Position numbers and translations under genes: made by a program
In this document: positions 1-5,826 of the stretch, in pieces
Layout: every line of letters starts with the position of its first letter
Position numbering within the stretch: position 1 is the stretch's first letter
Source: an uncultured Clostridia bacterium
GTDB taxonomy: Bacteria; Bacillota; Clostridia; Christensenellales; Aristaeellaceae
Length of the DNA: 7,091 bases
NCBI GenBank assembly: GCA_937874275.1
Contig: CALNAU010000063.1
Location: forward strand, 1 to 7,091
Direction: 5' to 3'
Notes under the pieces: model-generated
The model's database searches: none
What the model saw: the letters and a program-made list of their open reading frames with translations, nothing else
Told to the model about the DNA's origin: nothing

Positions 1-267
1 GGCGACAGCTCCCAGCAATTGGCAGAGCTGGTGTTGAACGACATTTGGCGGCAGATTGAGCCCCAAACGCGGCAGGAGGATAGTCCCTGGCTGCCGGAGT
101 TGAGCCGCGATACCCTGGCTGAGGGATTTTTCCCGGAGGAGCATTTCTACGCGAACCAGCATGGCGACGCCGTGTTCTATTTGCAGCCCGGCGTATTCCG
201 CCGCGATCAGGAGATCGTGGAATATGTGTACACGCCACAGCAGTTGGAGCGCCTGTTGACGCAATAA
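1..267 (+). CDS. 3' end of a protein with a possible DUF3298/RsiV-like C-terminal domain (partial)
   Basis: The reading frame is open from base 1 to the TAA at 265-267, giving 88 visible residues; the true start lies to the left of the window. The visible part is soluble, charged and without a membrane segment. A stretch around residues 42-75 (GFFPEEHFYANQHGDAVFYL, then a Gly-Val-Phe turn, then EIVEYVYTPQQLERLL) follows the pattern of the DUF3298 domain C-terminus: an FY strand, a short turn, a 'vFyf' strand, then a last strand with an aromatic residue before the final helix. DUF3298 is found in RsiV-type anti-sigma factors and other envelope proteins of Bacillota. The match is by eye and weak, so the function should be taken as unknown. 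The stop lies 24 bases before tdh on the same strand, so the gene may share a transcript with tdh. Confidence is high that this is coding and low for the domain. Confidence 0.7.
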   Translation, partial: GDSSQQLAELVLNDIWRQIEPQTRQEDSPWLPELSRDTLAEGFFPEEHFYANQHGDAVFYLQPGVFRRDQEIVEYVYTPQQLERLLTQ

Positions 268-278
268 GCTGCGGCGAG

Positions 279-284
279 AAAGGA
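279..284 (+). promoter_or_regulatory. Ribosome binding site of tdh (AAAGGA)
   Basis: AAAGGA lies 7 bases before the first of three back-to-back ATG codons (292, 295, 298). This spacing favours the ATG at 292. The third ATG, 13 bases away, is a less likely start, although it would give an N-terminus closer in length to E. coli Tdh. Confidence 0.6.
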
Positions 285-291
285 ATATCAA

Positions 292-1332
292 ATGATGATG
301 GATGCCCTGGCAAAAACCAAAGCAGCCCCGGGTCTGGAGTTGGTGCGGGTACCAAAGCCTGTGCCCAAGGAGGACGAGGTGCTCATCAAAATCCGCAAGA
401 CGGCCATCTGCGGAACAGATTTGCACATCTACCACTGGGATGGGTGGAGCCAGAAGCATGTGGAACCGCCGCGCGTCATCGGCCACGAGTATGTGGGCGA
501 GATTGCCGAGGTAGGCAGCCGGGTGAAGAGCTTCAAGGTGGGCCAGCGTGTGTCCGGCGAAGGGCATATTGTCTGCGGGCATTGCCGCAACTGCCGCGCG
601 GGCAACGGCCAGTGGTGCCACGAAACAAAGGGCGTGGGCGTCAACCGCGACGGCGCATTTGCCGAATATCTGTGCATCCCGGCATCCAACTGCATCCCCA
701 TCAATCCCGATTTGGATGAGGAGATTGTGTCCTTCTTTGACGCGCTGGGCAACGCGACGCACACCGCGCTGATGTTTGACCTGGTGGGCGAGGATATTTT
801 GATTACCGGCGCCGGGCCCATCGGCATCATGGCGGCCGCCATCTGCCGACACACCGGCGCACGCAATGTCATCATCACGGATATCAACGACTACCGCCTC
901 GACCTGGCTCGCAAATTGGGCGCTACCGCCACCGTCAATGTAACCAAGCAGGACCTGGCCGAGGTGATGAAGACCGGACGCATGGTGGAGGGGTTTGACG
1001 TAGGGTTGGAGATGTCCGGCGCGCCCACCGCGCTGGACCAGATGATTACCAACATGCGCAATGGAGGCAAGATTGCTCTGCTGGGCTTGTTTGGCAAGAC
1101 TGCACAGCTGGATATGGACAAGATCATCCTCAAGGGCCTGGGGATGCAGGGCATCTATGGCCGCCGGATGTATGAGACATGGTACAAGATGTCCGCCATG
1201 GTGGAATCCGGCTTGAACTTGAGCGAGCTGATTACCCATCGCTTCCACTACAGCGAGTTCCAGCAGGCGTTTGACATCATGTCCACCGGCAACTCGGGCA
1301 AGATTATTTTGGACTGGGGGAAGAAGGCATGA
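292..1332 (+). CDS. tdh: L-threonine 3-dehydrogenase
   Basis: The product is a 346-residue zinc-dependent medium-chain dehydrogenase that oxidises L-threonine to 2-amino-3-ketobutyrate with NAD+, in the cytoplasm. It closely follows E. coli Tdh (about 341 residues) along its whole length as I recall it. Catalytic zinc ligands are visible at C40 (in KTAICGTD), H65 and E66 (in GHEYVG). The structural zinc loop has C95, C98, C101 and C109. The Rossmann NAD-binding motif GAGPIG is at 173-178, with an acidic residue after the next strand (VIITD). The segments GFDVGLEMSGAP and YETWYKM are typical of true Tdh rather than sorbitol or alcohol dehydrogenases. The segment before the cofactor domain reads DALGNATHT, where E. 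coli has DPFGNAVHT, a small departure. The gene starts with three ATG codons in a row. Its stop overlaps the kbl start by ATGA, so the two are very likely translated together. Confidence 0.96.
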   Translation: MMMDALAKTKAAPGLELVRVPKPVPKEDEVLIKIRKTAICGTDLHIYHWDGWSQKHVEPPRVIGHEYVGEIAEVGSRVKSFKVGQRVSGEGHIVCGHCRNCRAGNGQWCHETKGVGVNRDGAFAEYLCIPASNCIPINPDLDEEIVSFFDALGNATHTALMFDLVGEDILITGAGPIGIMAAAICRHTGARNVIITDINDYRLDLARKLGATATVNVTKQDLAEVMKTGRMVEGFDVGLEMSGAPTALDQMITNMRNGGKIALLGLFGKTAQLDMDKIILKGLGMQGIYGRRMYETWYKMSAMVESGLNLSELITHRFHYSEFQQAFDIMSTGNSGKIILDWGKKA

Positions 1333-2513
1333 GCAGCAAAGCCTTAAACTATTTCACGAAAACGCTGGAAGATATCCGGCAGGCGGGTACCTGGAAGGAA
1401 GAGCGGGTCATCACCACCCCCCAGCAGGCCATAATCAACACCACAGCGGTTGACGGCGTGCTGAATCTGTGCGCCAACAACTACCTGGGCCTGGCCGGCG
1501 ATAAGCGGCTTATTGAGGCCGCCAAAGCCAGCTATGATACATGGGGATTCGGCCTGTCCAGCGTGCGGTTCATCTGCGGAACCCAGGCCATCCACAAGGA
1601 GTTGGAGTCACGCATCGCGCATTTCCTGGGCATGGATGATGCCATCCTCTACTCATCCTGTTTTGACGCCAACGGCGGCCTGTTTGAGACGCTGCTGGGC
1701 GAGGAGGATGTCATCATCTCCGATGAGCTCAACCACGCCTCCATCATCGATGGCGTGCGGCTGTGCAAGGCGCAGCGCATGCGCTACCGCAACAGCGACA
1801 TGGCGGAGCTGGAGGCCAGGCTCAAAGAAGCTGCCGATGCCCGCATCCGCCTGATTGTGACCGACGGCGTGTTCTCCATGGATGGCTATATCGCCAAACT
1901 GAAGGAGATTTGCGACCTGGCCGAGCGCTACGATGCCCTGGTGATGGTGGACGACAGCCATGCCACCGGCTTCATGGGGGCCAAGGGGCGCGGCACGCCC
2001 GAGCACTGCGGCGTGATAGGCCGGGTAGATATTGTCACCACCACCTTTGGCAAGGCGATGGGCGGGGCTTCGGGCGGTGTGACTGCCGCGCGCCAGCCCA
2101 TTGTAGATTTGCTGCGCCAGCGCTCGCGTCCGTACCTGTTCAGCAACACGCTGGCCCCGGCCATCTGCGCCGCCACGCTCAAAACCATCGACCTGCTGGA
2201 GGAGAGCACCGCGCTGCGCGACCGCGTACACGAGAACACGGAGTATTTCCGGGCGAAACTGGGCACGCTTGGCTTTGACGTGTTGCCGGGTGAGCACCCC
2301 ATTGTGCCTGTCATGCTCTATGACGCGCATGTGGCCAAAGAATTTGCCGAACGCATGCTGAAAAAGGGCGTTTATGTGGTATCCTTCTCCTATCCCGTTG
2401 TGCCTGAGGGCAAGGCGCGCATCCGTACCCAGGTGAGCGCCGGCCACAGCCGCGAAGACCTGGACCTGGCGGTGAAAGCCTTTGCCGAGGTCAAGCAGGA
2501 AATGGGAATCTAA
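1329..2513 (+). CDS. kbl: Glycine C-acetyltransferase (2-amino-3-ketobutyrate CoA ligase)
   Basis: The product is a 394-residue PLP enzyme of the alpha-oxoamine synthase family. It cleaves 2-amino-3-ketobutyrate with CoA to give glycine and acetyl-CoA, the second step of threonine breakdown after Tdh. It is collinear with E. coli Kbl (398 residues). Visible landmarks are CANNYLGL (48-55), SVRFICGTQ (78-86), the SSCFDANGG cofactor-stacking region (109-117), VDDSHATG (207-214) with D208 and H211 as the expected PLP contacts, and TTFGKAMGGASGG (238-250) with K242 as the expected Schiff-base lysine. RQRSRPYLFSN, typical of Kbl, separates it from BioF and HemA. The ATG overlaps the tdh stop by four bases (ATGA), and a purine-rich GGGGGAAG lies 5 bases upstream inside tdh. 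The coupling makes sense because the intermediate decarboxylates readily to aminoacetone if not passed on. Confidence 0.96.
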   Translation: MSSKALNYFTKTLEDIRQAGTWKEERVITTPQQAIINTTAVDGVLNLCANNYLGLAGDKRLIEAAKASYDTWGFGLSSVRFICGTQAIHKELESRIAHFLGMDDAILYSSCFDANGGLFETLLGEEDVIISDELNHASIIDGVRLCKAQRMRYRNSDMAELEARLKEAADARIRLIVTDGVFSMDGYIAKLKEICDLAERYDALVMVDDSHATGFMGAKGRGTPEHCGVIGRVDIVTTTFGKAMGGASGGVTAARQPIVDLLRQRSRPYLFSNTLAPAICAATLKTIDLLEESTALRDRVHENTEYFRAKLGTLGFDVLPGEHPIVPVMLYDAHVAKEFAERMLKKGVYVVSFSYPVVPEGKARIRTQVSAGHSREDLDLAVKAFAEVKQEMGI

Positions 2514-2533
2514 CTCGAAAAGGACAACAAACG

Positions 2534-3541
2534 ATGAGCGACAATAACACGCGCCGCCCGGTGCTGTATTCGGGCATCCAGCCTTCCGGCCGGATTCATT
2601 TGGGCAACTACGCCGGCCCTATGCAAAACTTCCTATTGCTGGAAAAGGACTATGACTGCCTTTTCTGCGTGGTCGATTTGCATGCGCTTACCATCCGTAA
2701 TACGCCGGCTGATTTGCGCCGGCAGACGATGGAACTGGCAGCGCTCTATATCGCCAGCGGGTTGGACCCCAAGCAGAGCATCATCTACTGCCAGAGCCAT
2801 GTGCCCGAGCACGCCGAGCTGGCATGGGTACTGAATTGCTACACCTACATGGGTGAGCTCAGCCGCATGACCCAGTTCAAGGATAAGTCCAGCCGGCACA
2901 AGGACAATATCAATGCCGGTCTTTTTACCTACCCCACATTGATGGCGGCGGACATCCTGCTGTATCAGACGGATGTGGTGCCAGTGGGCGCGGATCAAAA
3001 GCAGCATCTTGAGATAACCCGTGATATCGCCGAGCGAGTCAACGCTTTATATGGGGACGTGTTCCGTGTACCGGAGCCTTACATTCCCAAAACCACGGCC
3101 AAAATCATGAGCCTCACCGAGCCCGAGCGCAAAATGAGCAAATCCGATGAGGAAGATAGCTTTGTGGCTGTCCTGGACGCGCCGGATGTCATCCGTCGCA
3201 AGTTCAAGCGCGCGGTGACCGATTCTTTGGCCGAAGTGCGCTATGACCCTGAGAATCAGCCTGGCGTCAGCAACCTGTTGGCTATTCTGTCTGCCACCAG
3301 CGGCACCGGTATCGAGACGCTGGTGAATGAGATGGCTGGGCAGGGGTATGGCATCCTCAAAGAGCGAACTACCGAGGCAGTCATCGAACGGCTCAAGCCC
3401 CTGCAGGCCGAGTACGCCCGCTTGATGAAGGACAAGGTTTACCTCAATGAGGTGCTCAAGGACAATGCGCAGCGTGCCAGTGCGCTTGCCCAGCGTACAT
3501 TGCGCAAGCTGTATAAGAAAATCGGCCTGTATCAGCTGTGA
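2534..3541 (+). CDS. trpS: Tryptophanyl-tRNA synthetase
   Basis: The product is a 335-residue class Ic aminoacyl-tRNA synthetase that charges tRNA-Trp with tryptophan using ATP; it acts as a cytoplasmic dimer. The usual length is about 330 residues, so it is complete. The HIGH-type signature appears as GIQPSGRIHLGN (14-25). GADQKQHLEITRDIA (152-166), which helps form the active site, is intact. The second ATP signature, KMSKS, is exact at 200-204 within ERKMSKSDEEDSF. The C-terminal helical part (about 215-335) has the normal anticodon-recognition layout. The ATG is preceded by GAAAAGGA at 2517-2524, 9 bases away. Only 20 bases separate it from the kbl stop, so there is no space for the T-box leader often found before trpS in Bacillota. 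Expression probably depends on upstream transcription or on an unseen internal promoter. Confidence 0.97.
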   Translation: MSDNNTRRPVLYSGIQPSGRIHLGNYAGPMQNFLLLEKDYDCLFCVVDLHALTIRNTPADLRRQTMELAALYIASGLDPKQSIIYCQSHVPEHAELAWVLNCYTYMGELSRMTQFKDKSSRHKDNINAGLFTYPTLMAADILLYQTDVVPVGADQKQHLEITRDIAERVNALYGDVFRVPEPYIPKTTAKIMSLTEPERKMSKSDEEDSFVAVLDAPDVIRRKFKRAVTDSLAEVRYDPENQPGVSNLLAILSATSGTGIETLVNEMAGQGYGILKERTTEAVIERLKPLQAEYARLMKDKVYLNEVLKDNAQRASALAQRTLRKLYKKIGLYQL

Positions 3542-3542
3542 A

Positions 3543-3547
3543 TGAGG
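3543..3547 (+). promoter_or_regulatory. Ribosome binding site deciding the hydrolase start (TGAGG)
   Basis: TGAGG lies 8 bases before the ATG at 3556. The alternative GTG at 3538, which overlaps the trpS stop as GTGA, has no clear purine-rich site before it. This favours the ATG, although coupled re-initiation at the GTG cannot be excluded. Confidence 0.5.
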
Positions 3548-3555
3548 CTTTCACC

Positions 3556-4476
3556 ATGCAAAGCATCGCCTTTTCATCCGCCAGCCGGGAAATCAAGCAG
3601 CTGACGTTGCACGAGCCCAAGGGCACGCCGCGCGCCGTGGTGCAGATTATTCATGGCATGGCCGAACACTATGCCAGATACCATCCGCTGGCTGAATACC
3701 TGTCCGGCCATGGCTTCGCAGTGGCAGGCTGGGACCAGATTGGCCACGGGCCCAACACGCCAAAGGACCAGTTGGGCTACCTGGGCGACTACAATGGCTG
3801 GCAGCGCCTGGTCTACGACGCCAGCACCGTGCACACCATCCTCACCCAGCGATGGCCGGATAGCAAGCATATCATCCTGGGGCATAGCATGGGTAGCTTT
3901 GTGGCCCGCGAATATGCCATCCAGTTTGGCCACGAGCACCTGCATGGCCTGGTGCTCAGCGGCACGGCATGGATACCGCCCGCCAAGGTAAAGCAGGGGC
4001 TGTTGGTCTCCCGTTTGGTATGTGCCTTGGGCGGCAAGCGCAAGCCCGCGCCAATCATCGACAAATTGGCCTTCTCCGCTAACAACAAGCCCTTTGAGCC
4101 TGCCCGCACCAGGTACGATTGGCTCAGCCGCGATGAGGAGCAGGTCGACCGCTATGTGGCGGACCCATTGTGTGGGTTTGTGTTCACAGGCGGCGGATAC
4201 CGTGAGTTGTTTCGCGGGCTGAAGCTGCTGACGCAAACCGAGCGCCTGCGCCAGATGCCGACAGGCTTGCCTGTGCTGCTGATATCGGGGGAGCAGGACC
4301 CGGTGGGCGGCCCATTAGCCGCAGGTCCCCGTACTGTGGCTGATCAATTGCGAGCGGCTGGCCTGACGGACATCACGCTGTCTATCTACCCGGACGCTCG
4401 CCATGAGCTATTCAACGAGACAAACAACGCGCAGGTCATGGCGGATTTGCTGACCTGGCTGACGCGCATCGCATAA
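3556..4476 (+). CDS. Alpha/beta hydrolase, monoacylglycerol lipase / lysophospholipase type (Hydrolase_4)
   Basis: The product is a 306-residue soluble alpha/beta hydrolase without a signal peptide, related to bacterial monoacylglycerol lipases and lysophospholipases (PldB/YtpA-like, 'serine aminopeptidase S33' in Pfam wording). Numbering from the ATG at 3556, the oxyanion-loop region is VQIIHGMAEHYARY (29-42), followed by WDQIGHGPN (59-67), a hallmark of this subfamily. The nucleophile elbow GHSMGS (109-114) gives S111. D248 in SGEQDPVGG and H283 in YPDARHEL complete the expected Ser-Asp-His triad. A variable cap lies around 135-235. The natural substrate cannot be read from the sequence: lipid esters are likely, peptides unlikely. 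The start could instead be the GTG at 3538, which adds MNEAFT and overlaps the trpS stop; the ATG is preferred for its ribosome binding site. The stop lies 19 bases before the next gene. Confidence 0.9.
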   Translation: MQSIAFSSASREIKQLTLHEPKGTPRAVVQIIHGMAEHYARYHPLAEYLSGHGFAVAGWDQIGHGPNTPKDQLGYLGDYNGWQRLVYDASTVHTILTQRWPDSKHIILGHSMGSFVAREYAIQFGHEHLHGLVLSGTAWIPPAKVKQGLLVSRLVCALGGKRKPAPIIDKLAFSANNKPFEPARTRYDWLSRDEEQVDRYVADPLCGFVFTGGGYRELFRGLKLLTQTERLRQMPTGLPVLLISGEQDPVGGPLAAGPRTVADQLRAAGLTDITLSIYPDARHELFNETNNAQVMADLLTWLTRIA

Positions 4477-4482
4477 GCACGG

Positions 4483-4489
4483 AAGGAGG
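4483..4489 (+). promoter_or_regulatory. Strong ribosome binding site of the P1 peptidase (AAGGAGG)
   Basis: AAGGAGG, a near-complete anti-16S match, lies 6 bases before the ATG at 4496, in the 19-base gap after the hydrolase. It is the best such site in the window and fixes the start. Confidence 0.75.
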
Positions 4490-4495
4490 ATTTCC

Positions 4496-5452
4496 ATGGC
4501 TCACATCTATCCAGGCGACATCACCAAGGTACACGGCATACGTGTCGGACAAATACATAACGACAAGGCGCGCACCGGCGTCACAGTCGTGCTGGCCCCC
4601 AAGGATGGGGCTGTGGGGGGCGTATCTGTGCGCGGGGCGGCGCCCGGCACGCGGGAGACCGATGTGCTGCGCCCAGGCAATCTGGTGGATCGCGCGCACG
4701 CGGTGGTGCTTGCCGGCGGCAGTGCCTTTGGCCTGGCCGCGGCAGACGGCGTGATGCGCTTTCTTGCGCAGGGCGATGTGGGGATTGCCATGGGCAGCAT
4801 GCGTGTGCCCATTGTGCCGGCCGCCGTGCTGTTTGATTTGACGGAAGGCGAGCCCAATATTTATCCGGATGCGGCCATGGGCCGGGCGGCTGCGACGGCT
4901 GCCGCCAAGGGCATGGAGCAGGGGCGCGTGGGCGCGGGCTGTGGTGCCACGGTGGGCAAACTGGTTACATCCGGTATTCCGCAGCCGGGCGGCGTGGGCG
5001 CGGCGTCCATCACTTTGGCCGAGGGCGTCACCGTTGGCGCCGTGGTCGCGGTCAACGCCATGGGGGATATCTACGACCTGCAGACGGGCGAATGCCTGGC
5101 TTGTGCCGTGATGCCCGATGGTACGCGCGTGGCTTCCGAGGGCATGCTGTACGGTTTCGCGCCTGCCCCGCAACAGATTAGAATTCCGGCGCCCGGCAGC
5201 AACACCACCATCGGTGTGGTGGCAGTGGATTGCAAACTGTCCAGCGCCCAGGCCAATCGCCTGGCCGATGTGGCCCATGATGGATTGGCGCGTGCCATCC
5301 GACCCGTGCATACGCAGATGGACGGCGACACCATGTTTGCCCTGGCAACCGAACGGCTGGATGCGGAAGTCAATTTCGTCAAGCTTTGTGCCGCTGCGGC
5401 AGAAGTGACCGCAAGGGCCATCGCCAACGCTATCCACTACGCCCGGGCATGA
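4496..5452 (+). CDS. P1-family self-cleaving hydrolase (DmpA/NylC-like, MEROPS S58)
   Basis: The product is a 318-residue member of the P1/DmpA family of N-terminal-nucleophile-like hydrolases, which includes L-aminopeptidase/D-esterase DmpA, beta-aminopeptidases and the nylon-oligomer hydrolase NylC. These are made as a precursor that cuts itself to free the nucleophile. Visible signatures are VLAGGSAFGLAAADGV (71-86), GRVGAGCGATVGK (143-155), VAVNAMGD (184-191), GSNTTIGVVAVD (234-245) and MDGDTMFAL (275-283). Compared with NylC residues as I recall them (K189, N219, T267, D306, D308), the matching set here is K155, N187, T237, D276 and D278, with predicted self-cleavage between N236 and T237. 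The T-to-D spacings of 39 and 41 agree exactly with NylC. There is no signal peptide, so it is cytoplasmic. The physiological substrate of most relatives is unknown. The last four bases (ATGA) overlap acpS. Confidence 0.93.
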   Translation: MAHIYPGDITKVHGIRVGQIHNDKARTGVTVVLAPKDGAVGGVSVRGAAPGTRETDVLRPGNLVDRAHAVVLAGGSAFGLAAADGVMRFLAQGDVGIAMGSMRVPIVPAAVLFDLTEGEPNIYPDAAMGRAAATAAAKGMEQGRVGAGCGATVGKLVTSGIPQPGGVGAASITLAEGVTVGAVVAVNAMGDIYDLQTGECLACAVMPDGTRVASEGMLYGFAPAPQQIRIPAPGSNTTIGVVAVDCKLSSAQANRLADVAHDGLARAIRPVHTQMDGDTMFALATERLDAEVNFVKLCAAAAEVTARAIANAIHYARA

Positions 5453-5823
5453 TACGGGGTATCGGACTTGATATCTGCTCGGTGGAGCGCATGGCGGGGT
5501 TGCTGGCTGACACCCGCTTCCTGGCCCGATACTTTGATGAAACGGAACAAGCCTATATCACCTCCCGTGGCCCCGCTGCCGCGGCCTCCATGGCTGCTTG
5601 CTTCGCCGCCAAGGAGGCCTTTGTAAAGGCGTTGGGCACAGGGTTTGATGGCGTAGCAACCCACGATGTTGTGATAGAGCATATGCCCTCGGGTCAGCCG
5701 CGCTACCTGCTGCGCCATACTGCGCAGCAGCGCATGCTGGCCATGGGTGCACGGCATGCCCACTTGAGCATCACCCACGATGGGGATATGGCAGCGGCTG
5801 TCTGTATTCTGGAGGGGGAATAG
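5449..5823 (+). CDS. acpS: Holo-[acyl-carrier-protein] synthase
   Basis: The product is a 124-residue AcpS-type phosphopantetheinyl transferase (usual length about 120-126). It moves 4'-phosphopantetheine from CoA to a serine of acyl carrier protein, activating it for fatty-acid synthesis. The N-terminal motif GIGLDICSVERM (4-15) gives the Mg ligand D8, and FAAKEAFVKALGTG (52-65) gives E56 with the conserved K55 and K60. The C-terminal HLSITHDGDMAAAVCILE strand matches the family ending 'hlSisHd...A.A.vile'. The frame is open upstream to 5386, but those residues belong to the reading frame inside the peptidase gene and do not look like AcpS; the ATG at 5449 starts exactly at the conserved MIRGIGLD. 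No clear ribosome binding site precedes it, so translation probably depends on coupling to the upstream gene through the ATGA overlap. Confidence 0.95.
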   Translation: MIRGIGLDICSVERMAGLLADTRFLARYFDETEQAYITSRGPAAAASMAACFAAKEAFVKALGTGFDGVATHDVVIEHMPSGQPRYLLRHTAQQRMLAMGARHAHLSITHDGDMAAAVCILEGE

Positions 5824-5826
5824 CAC

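Noticed and set aside
256..284. Possible promoter before tdh (TTGACG at 256-261)
   Set aside because: TTGACG is a good -35 match, but the hexamer 17 bases on is AAAGGA, the ribosome binding site, not a -10 box, and there is no room for a leader before the ATG.
1653..2447. Antisense open frame of 264 codons opposite kbl
   Set aside because: It has the same codon alignment effect as above; kbl is certain on the sense strand, and no ribosome binding site or family pattern supports the antisense frame.
3574..4236. Antisense open frame of 220 codons opposite the alpha/beta hydrolase
   Set aside because: It is a codon-aligned shadow of a gene with an intact catalytic triad; no independent signal supports it.
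4436..5437. Long antisense open frame of 333 codons opposite the P1 peptidase
   Set aside because: Its codons line up exactly with the sense codons, so it stays open simply because the sense gene avoids TTA, CTA and TCA, as GC-rich genes do. The product is rich in His, Arg and Gly with no recognisable fold, and the sense strand carries a clear family match.
5386..5448. Upstream in-frame extension of acpS by 21 codons
   Set aside because: The extra residues (MCRCGRSDRKGHRQRYPLRP) come from an out-of-frame reading of the peptidase gene and are not AcpS-like; the conserved N-terminus begins at the ATG at 5449.
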